Assembly: GCF_000971395.1 (NCBI RefSeq)
Contig: NZ_BBME01000018.1
Location: forward strand, 32,166-96,165
DNA length: 64,000 nucleotides
Direction of reading: 5' to 3'
Source of the DNA: Demequina iriomotensis
GTDB taxonomy: Bacteria > Actinomycetota > Actinomycetes > Actinomycetales > Demequinaceae
The translations under genes were made by a program, and so were the position numbers. Shown piece after piece: positions 16,080 to 29,300 of the stretch (position 1 is its first letter; each line of letters starts with the position of its first letter). The notes beneath the pieces were generated by a model, which was not told the origin of the DNA, did no database searches, and worked only from the letters and a program-made list of their open reading frames with translations.

Positions 16080-16589
16080 TCAGCAGTAGGCGCGGCGGTG
16101 ACGCTCGACGGCGTCGGTGAGGAGCGCCTCGACGATGCGCTTGTCGGCCGGGAGCCACGGCACGTCGCGCCAGGCGCCGGGCTCGAGCCAGCGCAGCTCG
16201 TCGTGGTCCTCGAGCGGCCTCGGCTCGACGGCGGCGCCGTCGGCCCCCGGCAGGATCCTCGCCCACCACACGCGCATCACCAGGCGGTCGACGTCGGCGT
16301 CGCCCGGACGCAGCATCCACACGGGGCAGTCGCACGAGGCCTCGACGCCCTGGCCGTCGTCGGGCCCCACGAGCTCGTCGCCGATCTCGATCTCGACGCC
16401 CAGCTCCTCGCGGATCTCGCGTCGCAGCGCGGCCTCCGCGGTCTCGCCGCGCTCGACCTTGCCGCCGGCGAACTCCCACAGCCCCGCGAGCGCGGACGGC
16501 GCGCTGCGGCGGGCCGCGAGCAGCTGCCGAGGGGCGTCGAGCGAATCGGTGATCGCCGCCGCCACCACCAGCCGCGTGTTGACTCCCAT
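16080..16589 (-). CDS. Nudix hydrolase, MutT/8-oxo-dGTP pyrophosphatase type
   Basis: A 169-residue protein with a complete Nudix box, from GGKVERGETAEAALRREI to REELGVE (about residues 42-65), holding the catalytic Glu cluster. The N-terminal NTRLVVAAAITD and QLLAARRSAPSALAGLWEFAGG match MutT enzymes that sanitise oxidised nucleotides. It is the last gene of gcvT-gcvH-mutT, 15 nt after gcvH, and follows a DNA-repair gene (tag) on the other strand. The exact nucleotide substrate is not certain. Confidence 0.85.
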   Translation of the reverse strand: MGVNTRLVVAAAITDSLDAPRQLLAARRSAPSALAGLWEFAGGKVERGETAEAALRREIREELGVEIEIGDELVGPDDGQGVEASCDCPVWMLRPGDADVDRLVMRVWWARILPGADGAAVEPRPLEDHDELRWLEPGAWRDVPWLPADKRIVEALLTDAVERHRRAYC

Positions 16590-16604
16590 GGCCCGGACCG
16601 TCGC

Positions 16605-16988
16605 CTACGCGATCGTCGCCGCGTACGCCTCGGCGTCGAGCAGGTCGGTCGCGGTCTCCGAGAGCTCGACCTTGAAGATCCAGCCGTCGCCGTACGCGTC
16701 CGAATTGACGGTCTCGGGCGCACCCTCGAGCGCCTCGTTGACCGCGGTGACGGTGCCGGACACCGGCGAGTAGAGCTCGCTCACGGCCTTGGTCGACTCG
16801 AGCTCGCCGCAGACCTCGCCAGCGATGACGGTGTCGCCCACGCGCGGCGCCTCGACGTAGACGATGTCGCCCAGCGCCGCCGCCGCGTGCTCGGTGATGC
16901 CCACCGTGACCTCGGCGCCCGCGTCGGGCTCACCCGAGACCCACTCGTGCTCCGCGGAGTACGCGAGCTCGTCGGGAACGTTCGACAT
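16605..16988 (-). CDS. gcvH: Glycine cleavage system H protein
   Basis: A 127-residue H protein with the lipoylation motif [17 protein letters not shown]; Lys67 carries lipoate, which shuttles the aminomethyl group between P, T and L proteins. It begins [15 protein letters not shown], the usual N-terminus. A GAGAGGGG site precedes ATG 16988. It lies 43 nt downstream of gcvT; the P protein gene is 16 kb away at 33473-36340 on the same strand. Confidence 0.96.
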   Translation of the reverse strand: MSNVPDELAYSAEHEWVSGEPDAGAEVTVGITEHAAAALGDIVYVEAPRVGDTVIAGEVCGELESTKAVSELYSPVSGTVTAVNEALEGAPETVNSDAYGDGWIFKVELSETATDLLDAEAYAATIA

Positions 16989-17031
16989 GACAACCCCTCT
17001 CGGGTCGGGTCTATGAAGATCTGGGACGAGC

Positions 17032-18162
<1,131 letters not shown>

Positions 18163-18169
18163 GCCCCTC

Positions 18170-18175
18170 AGCGTA
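18170..18175 (-). promoter_or_regulatory. -10 element of a leaderless promoter for gcvT (TACGCT)
   Basis: On the minus strand TACGCT ends 7 nt before the gcvT ATG. It lies in the short gap after the tail-anchored-protein gene. Confidence 0.5.
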
Positions 18176-18193
18176 GCCGCGCGTCGACGGGCG

Positions 18194-18766
18194 CTACAGC
18201 AGCGTGACGGCGACCGCCGTGGCCGCGGCGACGGCGGCGAGCGAGGCGCCCACGAGCACGGCGACCCGGCGCTTGCGCGACCGCGCGCCCGCCTCGCGAC
18301 GCCGCTCCCGGCCGGCCGCGTCGAGCACCTGCGGCGCGTGACCGCCCTCGTCGACGCGCGGGGGCTCGGGCCACACGCCCGCGCCCGCGGCGCTCTGGGT
18401 GTGGCGGATCCGCGGGTAGTAGTGCTGCGGCTCGCCGCCGAACCGCCCGGGCAGGTGCGCGCCGCCCTCGGCGGAGGGCGCCGCGAGATCCGCCGGCGGG
18501 CGCAGGGTCGGATCCTCGCCGCGTGCGCGCGGGCGGCGACGCGGCGCCACCGTGTCGCTCACATCGGCGGGTCCGCCGCTCGTCTCCGTCGCCGGCTGCG
18601 TCTGGGGCTGGGTCGCGCTCTCGGCGATGCGCCGGCGCGACAGCCGCGTGGAGTCGCCGCGGCGGCGCTGGGCGAGCTCCGTCGCGTCGTCCGGCTCGTC
18701 CGCCACGGGAGGCGCCGGGTCGCGCGCGGCGCGCCGCGCGGACAGCCGGGTCTCGTCGTCCGTCAC
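18194..18766 (-). CDS. Tail-anchored protein with two TRLSxRR motifs
   Basis: A 190-residue protein: a charged, Pro-rich, probably disordered cytoplasmic part and a single C-terminal membrane helix (about 172-189, VAVLVGASLAAVAAATAVAV), so it is tail-anchored. Near the N-terminus the sequence DETRLSARRAAR (Thr6) is repeated as DSTRLSRRRIAE (Thr40). Because it is coupled (GTGA overlap) to a PP2C phosphatase gene, and the same locus encodes a Ser/Thr kinase and an FHA protein, these threonines are candidate phosphorylation sites for FHA recognition (inference). I do not recognise the family. Confidence 0.65.
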   Translation of the reverse strand: MTDDETRLSARRAARDPAPPVADEPDDATELAQRRRGDSTRLSRRRIAESATQPQTQPATETSGGPADVSDTVAPRRRPRARGEDPTLRPPADLAAPSAEGGAHLPGRFGGEPQHYYPRIRHTQSAAGAGVWPEPPRVDEGGHAPQVLDAAGRERRREAGARSRKRRVAVLVGASLAAVAAATAVAVTLL

Positions 18767-19577
18767 GGCCGGCCCCGCCTGCGTGCGCTCGGCGTGGTGT
18801 CCTCGCGGTCCACCTCGCCCCACGCGGGCCACGGCGAGGCGTCCGCGCCGAACGTCGTGGTGGACGTGGCGTCCGCGACGACCACGGTGACGTTGTCCCG
18901 CGCGCCGCGACCCACGGCGAGCTCGACGAGGGCCGCCGCCGCGGTGGCGGGCTCGCCGACCATCGCCGCGAGCTCGCCGATCTCGTGGTCCTCGACCTCC
19001 TTCATGAGGCCGTCGCTCGCGACGATGATGCGCCGCCCGGGCGTCTGCGGCACCAGCCACGCGTCCATGAGCGGGATGTCGTCCCCGATCGCGCGCGTGA
19101 GCAGGTTCCGGTCGGGATGGACCAGCGCCTCCTCCGGCGTGATCCGCCCCGCGTCCACGAGCTCCTGGACGTGCGAGTGGTCGACGCTCACCTGGTGCAG
19201 GACCCCGCCGTCGAGCGCATAGGTCCGGGAGTCCCCGACGTTGAGGACCATCCACCACGGGCTGCCGTCGTGCATGACGGCGACGGCGCCCGTGAGCGTG
19301 GTGCCGGAGGCCGCCCCGACCTGGGCCTGGACCCGCGCGACCAGGCGGCGCGCCTCGAGATGCGCGCGGTCGACGTCGGCCGGCACCACGGCGGGGGCGC
19401 CGATGAGCGGGTGGAACGCGGCCATGGCCGCCGCGGCCGCCTCGGCGCCGGCGAGGTGGCCTCCCATGCCGTCCGCGACCACGAACACCGGCGCCTCGGC
19501 GATGAAGGCGTCCTCGTTGCGCGCGCGCCCCCCGACGGCGGTCGCTCCGCCGCCATGGACCTGAGGCGCGCCGCCGC

Positions 19578-19581
<4 letters not shown>
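18763..19581 (-). CDS. PP2C-family protein phosphatase
   Basis: A 272-residue single-domain Ser/Thr phosphatase. The metal-binding motifs are intact: ARNEDAF, VADGMGGHLAG, GTTLTGAVAV, NVGDSRTYALDG, ASDGLMKEV and GARDNVTVVVADA. It resembles PstP but has no membrane segment. GTG 19581 overlaps the stop of the FHA gene (GTGA), and its own stop overlaps the next start in the same way. It probably reverses the action of the kinase encoded at 32273-33352. Confidence 0.9.
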
Positions 19582-21440
<1,859 letters not shown>

Positions 21441-21465
21441 GCTCGCGCTCCTTCCCTCAGCCGTG

Positions 21466-23994
21466 TCATCGTCGTCTCCTCGTCGATGAGGAGCCACCGC
21501 GCGGCGGCACGGTCCGCCAACGCTCGTCGCTGTGCTCGCGCCTCGCATCGGCCCGCGCTCCGGAGCCGCGCCCCAGCAGCGAGCGGGTCGACAGGCGCGA
21601 GGCGAGCCTACGCCACGCGCTCCGTCGCGCCCGCAGCTCCGCGCGGTCGCGCGCGAGAAGGTCCCAGACGAGCCGCGCATCGTCCTGCTCGACCCCCTCC
21701 GACGTGAACGTCGCGCGGTCAGCGAGCGCCGCGAGCGCGACGCCGTGGGTGGTGCCGTACGCCTGGGCGAGCTCGTGACGCGTGGCGAGCGGCATGGGGT
21801 CGAGCCCCGTGTCGAGGCCGAGGTCGACGTACTCGTCCCACCCTCCCTCGGCGACCGCCCGGGCGGGGCCCCGACGACGACGACGACGCCTCGCCGCCTT
21901 GGCGATGAGCACACCGAGCACCGGGCCCAGCAGGAGCAGGAGGATGACGGCGCTCACCAGCACCGTCCGCACGGTGCCGGTGAACCACGGCAGGGCGTCG
22001 TCGAGCGCGGGCGCGACGTCGCCGCCGCCGCTGCGTCCCTTGAGCGCGGCGACGGCGTCCACCGGCTCGGCGCGGTCGGGGTCGGTCGCGGTGGGCAGCG
22101 CGGGGTCCGTCTCCGTCGCGATGCTCGGGGTCAGGGGCGCCGTGTGCTGCGGCGTGACGTCCACCGGGATCCACTCGCCGGCGGCCGAGCGCACCTCGGT
22201 CCACGCGCTGAGGTTGCGGCCGCGGCACACCTCGATGCACGTCTCGGGCGCCCAGCTCTGCGCATCGGTGTCGGCGATGCGCACGCCCACGACCACCCGC
22301 GCGGGGAAGCCCAGCTCCGCCGCGAGCAGCGCGACGGCGACGGAGAACTGCTCGTCGTCGCCGACGGCGGCCACCAGCTGAGCGTCGCTCGCCTCGGCGC
22401 CGAGCTCGGCCTCGCGCTCGAGGAGCGCGGTGAAGAGGCGATCGATGCGGTCGTAGGAGTGCCCGGCAGCGGAGGGCTCGAACGTGTAGTCGCCCAGGCC
22501 CTGGACCCACTGCGGACTGCCGTCGACCGTGAGCGCATGGCTGAGGTAGCCCCGCGCGCGCAGCCGCTCCACGAGCGTGGCGAGCCCGGCCCCGTCGCGC
22601 GTGACCCCCTGCGCCTCGACCCAGTCGCCGAGCGACGCCGGGATCAGCTCCGACGGCACTCCCGACCCGCCGGGGGAGGGACCCGCCGCGGCGAGCGAGG
22701 TGGCGACGGGCGCCGCCGCGGTGACGGCGAGCGCGTCGCCCGCGGCCACGCCGCCGTCGAGCGCGACCACCGCGGCGGCCGCCTCGGGCGCGTAGTAGAA
22801 CGCGTCGGCGAGGGAGGCGGCTCGGGGGCCCGTGAGCCGCGCGCCGCCGAGCGCGCCCGGCAGGGGAGCCCAGGGGCCCTCGAGCCCCTCGATGGTCACC
22901 GTGAGGCTCACCTCCTCGGCGCCGTCGAGCGGCAGGCTCGACGGCACGCGCTGGAAGCGCAGGGGGGTGTAGCCGTCGGGCGCCACGGCCGTGTAGGCGC
23001 TCCCGTCGAAGAACGGCAGGGTCGCGATGCGCACCCGGTCCACCGGCCCGGTCGCGTCGGCCACGGTGAACAGCGGCGCGTCGTAGAGCGCGTCGGAGAA
23101 CGATGCGCGGTAGGTGGTGAGCGGCGACACGGACCGGTCGACCACGAGCCGCGGGGTCACGGCGGTGCGCGCGACCTCGCGCGGCTGGGACTGGGCGACC
23201 GGCACCGCCACGGCGACCGCGGCGAGCAGCGCGACCACCAGCACGCCGGCGCCCAGCCCGAAGCGCCCGAGCGCGCGACCGGGCGCACGCACGCCGCGCA
23301 CCCCGCCGCCCGCGCCGTGCAGCGCGACGTGGCGCAGGTCCGCCATCCGCCACAGCACCCAGCCGAGCGTCGCGCCCCACGCACCCAGGCCGATGAGGAT
23401 CTCGCGGCTGAGGTCGCCCGCGACGCCGGGCAGCGCGTCGAGTCCCGTGCGTGCGGCGGGTCCGACGGCGACCGCGACCGCGAAGGCGGCGCCGCCTACG
23501 GCCACGGACAGCCCCCACCACCGTGCGCGGGTCCCGGCCCACACGATGCCGGCGGTGGTGACCGCGACCATCAGCAGCGGCACGGCGAGCGTCGCCTCGT
23601 AGTCGCCCAGCGGGACGGGCAGCGTGACGATGTCCTTCCAGCCGGTCACGGGCGCGCGCACGGCCTGGATCGCCGCCTTCACCAGCGACTCGGGGCCGCG
23701 CAGGGCGCCGGGGATCGCCACGAGGAGGGCCCCGCCCAGGTAGCCGACGCCGAGCAGCGTGAGGAGCAGCCCGGGCCCGCGGCGCGCGAGGAGCGTGAGC
23801 ATGCTCGCGCCGAGGCCGATGACCGCGCCGACGAGCACCACGAGCCCGTAGCGCGCCGGGGCGGCGTCCGATGCGACGTACACGGGGCGCAGCGTGAGCA
23901 CCACCGTCCCGGCCATCGCGAGCGCATAGAGGCATGCGCCCAGCAGCACCCGGGGCCGGACCGCGGCGCGCGTGGCGCGCTCCCGCGCCATCAT
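21466..23994 (-). CDS. Transglutaminase-like membrane protein, catalytic Cys and His missing
   Basis: An 842-residue protein with the TgpA-like plan: N-terminal membrane helices (to about 255), a large extracytoplasmic region with a transglutaminase-like core (about 540-620), a C-terminal helix (about 690-712) and an Arg-rich cytoplasmic tail. In the core, the segment normally containing the catalytic Cys reads GDDEQFSVAVALLAAELG with no Cys. The position of the catalytic His reads NLSAWTEV instead of HAWVEV; only the Asp of VDVTPQ remains. It is therefore probably a non-enzymatic binding or assembly protein. It overlaps DUF58 by ATGA. Confidence 0.82.
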   Translation of the reverse strand: MMARERATRAAVRPRVLLGACLYALAMAGTVVLTLRPVYVASDAAPARYGLVVLVGAVIGLGASMLTLLARRGPGLLLTLLGVGYLGGALLVAIPGALRGPESLVKAAIQAVRAPVTGWKDIVTLPVPLGDYEATLAVPLLMVAVTTAGIVWAGTRARWWGLSVAVGGAAFAVAVAVGPAARTGLDALPGVAGDLSREILIGLGAWGATLGWVLWRMADLRHVALHGAGGGVRGVRAPGRALGRFGLGAGVLVVALLAAVAVAVPVAQSQPREVARTAVTPRLVVDRSVSPLTTYRASFSDALYDAPLFTVADATGPVDRVRIATLPFFDGSAYTAVAPDGYTPLRFQRVPSSLPLDGAEEVSLTVTIEGLEGPWAPLPGALGGARLTGPRAASLADAFYYAPEAAAAVVALDGGVAAGDALAVTAAAPVATSLAAAGPSPGGSGVPSELIPASLGDWVEAQGVTRDGAGLATLVERLRARGYLSHALTVDGSPQWVQGLGDYTFEPSAAGHSYDRIDRLFTALLEREAELGAEASDAQLVAAVGDDEQFSVAVALLAAELGFPARVVVGVRIADTDAQSWAPETCIEVCRGRNLSAWTEVRSAAGEWIPVDVTPQHTAPLTPSIATETDPALPTATDPDRAEPVDAVAALKGRSGGGDVAPALDDALPWFTGTVRTVLVSAVILLLLLGPVLGVLIAKAARRRRRRRGPARAVAEGGWDEYVDLGLDTGLDPMPLATRHELAQAYGTTHGVALAALADRATFTSEGVEQDDARLVWDLLARDRAELRARRSAWRRLASRLSTRSLLGRGSGARADARREHSDERWRTVPPRGGSSSTRRRR

Positions 23995-25358
23995 CGGCGC
24001 GACGCTCCTCGGGCGAGCAGCTGGCGCAGGTCGTCGAGCACGCCGAGGCTCACCACCTCGATGCCGCCCAGCGCGTGCATCCGCGGCTCCTGCGCGGGCG
24101 CGCACACCACCGCCCCGACGGAGACGTCCGCCGGGAACCTCAGCGCCGCGGTGCGCAGCGCATCGTGCCCCAGCGCCGAGCCCGTGACGAGCACCGCGAG
24201 CGACGTGCCCTGGTCGTCCTCCGCGACCATGCGCGTGACCGTCGCGAGGTGCATCGCGGCGTCGCTCGACCCGATGCCCGCGAGGTCGTCGAGCAGCGCG
24301 CGCGGCGACCCGACGCGCAGCGCCCGCAGGGAGCGCACCGAGGCGCGCGCGAACTCGGGCACCTCGCCGCTCGCGACGGCGCGCACCTCGCGGCCGTCGC
24401 GGATCGCCCGGGTCCCGAGCGATCCGAGCGCGCTCACCGCCATCTCGAACTCGTCGTCGTCGCGGTAGGAGCCGCGGTCGACGTCGAGGACCAGCGTGAG
24501 CAGCGAGCGACGGGTCTCCTCGAACTGCCGGACCATGAGCGTCCCGGTCTTTGCCGTGGACTTCCAGTGGATGTGCCGCTGTGCGTCGCCGCGCTGGTAC
24601 TCCCGCACGGCATGGAAGGAGATGTCCTCGTTCGTGAGGATGCGCACCGCCTGGCCCTCGAGGTCGCGCACCCAGCCGAGCGAGGTGCTGGGGACCTCGA
24701 CAGTCCGCGGGTGCACGTAGAGCGTCTGGACCTCGTCCCACGCGCGGTGACGACGCAGCAGGTGCAGCGGGTCGGTGCGGGCCGATGCGGCGGGGCCCAC
24801 CTCGACGATGCCGCGCGGCCGCGCCGGGATGGTGACGCGCTCGGCCCATTCGGCGTGTCCGCGCATGAGGGGCACGTGAAGCTCGACCAGGGCCTCGCCG
24901 ACCGGCAGCTCGACGCTGCCGGGCAGCGCCGCATGGCGGCCCTCGTTGACCACCACGACCGATCCCGCGGTCGGCTCGCCGGCGATCACCGCGTCGCGGT
25001 CCAGCGCGAACGTCACGCGGTAGCGCACGTCGCCGAGCAGGAACGGCACGGCCGCGAGGAGCAGCACGAGTCCCGCCACGCCCGCGACGAGCGCCTCCTC
25101 CCAGCCCCACCCCAACCCGGCGGCGAGGCCCGCCGCGGTCCAGCCGGCCACCGCCCAGCCGGCCGGGGTCACCACGGCCCGCACCGCGCGCCAGCCGGCG
25201 GCGATCACGCCGCCGACGGCGCGTCCCGCCTGGTCCAGCCTGAGCCGCGCCCCGACCACCCGACCCCGAGGCGCATCGGCCACCTCGGTGCGCGTCGAGT
25301 ACGTCCCGGTGACGGCGGTGCGCGTCCGGGTCGCGGTGAGGTCGGGGCGGTCGGTCAC
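23991..25358 (-). CDS. DUF58 protein (MoxR-partner, vWA-like)
   Basis: A 455-residue protein with two membrane helices near residues 60-105, a beta-rich segment (VRYRVTFALDRDAVIAGEPT) and the DUF58 signature VREYQRGDAQRHIHWKSTAK (about 250-270), followed by RQFEETRRSLLTLVLDVDRG, a vWA-like strand with a metal-site-like DVD. DUF58 proteins work with MoxR ATPases, which are thought to remodel vWA-type partners. It is coupled by GTGA to the MoxR gene upstream and by ATGA to the transglutaminase-like gene downstream. Confidence 0.88.
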   Translation of the reverse strand: MTDRPDLTATRTRTAVTGTYSTRTEVADAPRGRVVGARLRLDQAGRAVGGVIAAGWRAVRAVVTPAGWAVAGWTAAGLAAGLGWGWEEALVAGVAGLVLLLAAVPFLLGDVRYRVTFALDRDAVIAGEPTAGSVVVVNEGRHAALPGSVELPVGEALVELHVPLMRGHAEWAERVTIPARPRGIVEVGPAASARTDPLHLLRRHRAWDEVQTLYVHPRTVEVPSTSLGWVRDLEGQAVRILTNEDISFHAVREYQRGDAQRHIHWKSTAKTGTLMVRQFEETRRSLLTLVLDVDRGSYRDDDEFEMAVSALGSLGTRAIRDGREVRAVASGEVPEFARASVRSLRALRVGSPRALLDDLAGIGSSDAAMHLATVTRMVAEDDQGTSLAVLVTGSALGHDALRTAALRFPADVSVGAVVCAPAQEPRMHALGGIEVVSLGVLDDLRQLLARGASRR

Positions 25359-26314
25359 ACGAGGTCCCGCTGGCTGGGCGGCGCGGTGTCGAGCAGGATC
25401 TGGCCGATGACGGCCCCCTGCGTGACGCCGTCGAACTCCGCCTCGGGGTCGAGGATGAGCCGGTGCGCGAGCACCACCTCCGCGAGCGCCTTCACGTCGT
25501 CCGGCACCACGTAGTGACGGCCGTGCGCGAGCGCCCAGGTGCGCGACGCGGAGGCGAGGGCCAGCGCGCCGCGCATCGACGCGCCGAGGCGCACCTGGGT
25601 CGCGGAGCGGGTCGCGCCGACGATGCGCGCGATGTAGTCCGAGATGAGCGCGTGCTGCTGCACGTCGTGCGTGAGCTCGGACATCGTGGTGATGGTGTCG
25701 AGCTCCGCGATCGCCGGCACCGTCATGCGCGCCGGGCGCTTGGGCTCGAGGATGCGCAGCGTCGCGGCATGGTCCGGGTAGCCGAGCGACGTGCGCATGA
25801 GGAAGCGGTCCAGCTGCGCCTCGGGCAGCGAGTACGTGCCCGCCTGCTCGATCGGGTTCTGCGTCGCGACCACCATGAACGGCGCCCCGACCTCGCGCGT
25901 GACGCCGTCGACAGTGACCTGGCGCTCCTCCATGACCTCGAGCAGCGCGGACTGCGTCTTGGGCGACGCCCGGTTGACCTCGTCCGCCAGCACCACGTTC
26001 GCGAACACCGGGCCGTGATGGAACTCGAAGCGCCCCTGGTCGTACACCGTCACGCCGGTGACGTCGCCGGGCAGCAGGTCGGGCGTGAACTGGATGCGTG
26101 TGCTCGTGCCCTTGACGGTCTGGGCGATCGCGCGCGCGAGCGACGTCTTGCCGGTGCCGGGCACGTCCTCGAGCAGCAGGTGCCCTTCCGCGATCATCGC
26201 CGTGAAGGCGAGCTCGATCACGTGCCGCTTCCCCACCACGGCCCGCTCGACGTTGTCGACGAGCTTGCCGAAGGTGGTCTCGAACCACTGCGTGTGCTCG
26301 GAGGTCAGGGCCAC
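25355..26314 (-). CDS. MoxR-family AAA+ ATPase
   Basis: A 319-residue ATPase with Walker A GTGKTS (residues 53-58), Walker B VVLADEVNRA (Asp111, Glu112), the sensor-1 segment VVATQNPIEQAGTY, and the arginine-finger region PEAQLDRFLMR. It belongs to the MoxR branch, which acts as a chaperone for complexes with DUF58/vWA proteins. The GTG start at 26314 has a perfect AAAGGAGG 6 nt upstream. The gap before it (26315-26366) carries a CCCCCGCGGGGG palindrome and a GGGACGATGCG copy, so the MoxR gene may have some separate control. Confidence 0.93.
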   Translation of the reverse strand: MALTSEHTQWFETTFGKLVDNVERAVVGKRHVIELAFTAMIAEGHLLLEDVPGTGKTSLARAIAQTVKGTSTRIQFTPDLLPGDVTGVTVYDQGRFEFHHGPVFANVVLADEVNRASPKTQSALLEVMEERQVTVDGVTREVGAPFMVVATQNPIEQAGTYSLPEAQLDRFLMRTSLGYPDHAATLRILEPKRPARMTVPAIAELDTITTMSELTHDVQQHALISDYIARIVGATRSATQVRLGASMRGALALASASRTWALAHGRHYVVPDDVKALAEVVLAHRLILDPEAEFDGVTQGAVIGQILLDTAPPSQRDLV

Positions 26315-26366
26315 AGCGGCCTCCTTTCGTGACGCCCCCGCGGGGGACGATGCGTGGCGCGCGCCG

Positions 26367-29300
26367 TCATGGCGTCACCGTGGGATCGGGGGTGGGCTCG
26401 GGCGGCGCACCGCCGCACGTCACGGCGGCGCCCGTCCACGGGGCGATGCCGGCGAGATCGCCCTGGAAGGTCACGGTCACGCTCGCGGAGCGCATGAGCG
26501 TCGCGTCCGTGGTCGCGGCGCCGCCCGCGTCGAGCATCGTCACCGCGGCGGAGAAGTCCGCCGCCGTGCCGCCGAAGGTCGCGACGGGCTGGGTGCCGAC
26601 GGTGCAGGCCGCGAAGGTGACGGTGGGCCGGTAGGTCGCGCCGGCCTCCGCGGTGACGGGCGTGGTCTGCGTCGAGCACGTGCGCTGACCGCCGCCGAAG
26701 TCGACGCAGTAATAGGCGACGACGCTCACGTCGCGTCCCGCGACCATGACGTCCGCGAAGGACCGCGACGTGGTGCCGTCCGAGCCGCGGTACCAGATCT
26801 CGAGGCCGGCGCGCGGCTGCCACTGCGGCTCGCCCGCGAGCGCGGTGGTGCAGCTGGTGCCCGCGCCGACGCAGGTGTCCGCGACGCGGTAGCCGCGCTG
26901 CAGCACGGGAGCGCCGGGGTCCTGGAAGGCGGCGAACACGACGTCGACGGTCGCGGCCTCGCCGAAGGTGCGGTCCTCGACGCGGCTCTCCGCGCACACC
27001 GTCACGGTGTTGTTGGCGTTCGCGTTCACCGCGACGGTGAACGACGCGGTGCCGCCCGCCGCCTGGACCAAGTCGGTGCAGCGGCCGTTCGCCACGCGTC
27101 CGACCCACGTGGTCGAGCCCGCGCCGCCGGACGCCACCGAGGCGGTGATGGTGGCCCGGTCGGCGCCGGTCGTGTAGGCGTAGGCGGCGTTGGACAGGGT
27201 CGGGCGGCCGACGCCGTTGGCGGTGACCGTGACGCCGGCGCCCTCCGCCTGCGGATCGCCCGCGGGCGGCAGGTCCAGGCCCGTGAGCGGCGCGATGGTC
27301 ACGTCGACGGGGGTGTTGGAGCCGATGGCCACGCCGTCGAGCCGCTGGCGCCCCGAGGACACCGCGATGGTCTGCTCGGTCCCGCCGACCGTGATGCGCA
27401 CCGCGCTGGTCGAGGGGTCGGCGATGTCGAGCACCAGGTCGATGCGGCCGCCGTCGCCGGACGTCACGGACGGCTGCCACGACACGACGGTGGGCTGGGC
27501 GGGCGCGGCGTACGCCCACGCGACCGTGGTCGGACCCGCGCTCGCCCGTCCCACGGCGTTGACCGCATAGGCCGTGTAGGTCGCCTTGGCGCCGTTCGCC
27601 AGCCCCGCGATCGGCGTGCACACGCCCGCGGGGGTGCACGTCGCGACCGTGGTGCCGCCCGTGACGATGTCGAAGCCGAGCAGCGCGGGGTACGCCCCGG
27701 CGGCCGCGCCGGGCGTCACCGCGAGCGTCGCGGTGCCGTCCCCGTAATCCGTCTGCACCACGCGCGTGGCGGCACGCGGATAGCCCTGCAGGTCGAGCGA
27801 GATGGTGCCCCCGCGCTCCGCCCCGCTCACGCGCCCCTGCGCGTCGCGCACGCTGAAGACCGCGTCGCACACGCCGCCGGGGGCGGAGGACCCCCAGCTC
27901 GCGCGCACCGCGCCCGGACCGACGACGGTGAAGCGCACGTCGGGGCAGTCGCCGGCGCCCACCACATCGACGACCTCGAGGGGGGTGCCCGGCAGAGGGT
28001 TGACCTCGCCGCTCGTCTCGATCACCGAGAACGTGCAGCCGTCGCCGTCGGCCTGCGAGCAGCGCTGGACCACGGATCCGCCCTTGGGGAGGCGGGAGGG
28101 CGCGGATCCGACGATGAGGGAGAGCACGCGCGGCTGCACCTCGGGGTGGTCCGGAAGCGACACGGTCACCGACTCCGCGCGGCCCGGCGTCGCAGCGTCG
28201 GCCGCGGTGAGCGTCAGCGTCGCACCGTCGCGCGCGACCGTGAACAGCTGGCCCGAGTACGACGCGACCACGTCGACCGCCGCCGCCTTCGCCCCCTCGG
28301 GCCACCGCACCATCTGGCCCAGGTCGAAGCTCGCGGTGGCGCCGGGCGACAGCTCGAGCGAGGCGCTCACCAGGCTCGGCACGGGATCCGTGGGGACCAC
28401 GGTGACGGGCACGGGCAGCATCGTCCACGCGTCCTGGTCCACGAGCCGCACCGCGACGAGGCACGTGTCCGTGTAGGGCGCGCCGCGCCCCGCCTCGTAG
28501 CGCACCCGCGTGTCGCCCGCGCTCACGCAGCGACCGGCCTCACGCGCACCGCCCGCGGCCACCTGCGCCGCGTCGACCTCGATCGCCGTGCCCTCGGGCG
28601 CGGCGAGCAGGGGCCGCACGTCGACGGTCGCGGTGCTGTCCTCGTCGACCTGGATCCTCGCGTCCTCCCGCAGCGCGAGGCGGAGGTCCTGCCCGCCCAG
28701 CACGCGCAGGAAGCCGTAGCCGACGGCGGGCTCGCCCGCGAAGTCGGTGCCCTCGACGCGGAACGCGACGATGCGCGTCTGGTCCGGCAGCGGCCCGGAC
28801 AGCGTGGAGCCGACCGCCGTCACGTCGGTCGGGTCGCCCCACAGGGACAGGCGGAGCGTCGGCGCGTCGCCGCTCGACCATGCCACGGTGCCGTCGAGCA
28901 CGTCGACGCCCTGCGGGAAGGCGTCGCGATCCTCGAGGGTCAGCACCGTGTCGGTGACGATGGGCACGTCGACCACGCGCTCGCGCACCCCCTTGATCAC
29001 GATGCGACCCTGCGCGAGCGAGCCGGTCGCGTTGCGCACGGTGTAGAGGAACGCGTAGGAGCCGACGTCCTGCGGCACGTCGAAGGTCACGAGCCCCTCG
29101 GGCAGGGCGGCGGCGAGCTCCGCGGCGGAGGGCAGCAGCGCGGCGAGCGCCGCATGCTCCGCGGTGCCCTCGACGGCGTCGGGGCGCACGTCCGTCAGCT
29201 CGAGCGCGCCGCCGGTGAGGTCCAGGTCGTTCGCGAGCGGCTGCACCACGGTCTGACGGCCGGTGCCGGCCTGGACCTGGACGAAGTCGGAGTAGGTCAC

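Noticed and set aside
18163..18193. Glycine riboswitch upstream of gcvT
   Set aside because: Only 31 nt separate the genes and a -10 element 7 nt before the ATG fills it; there is no room for an aptamer.
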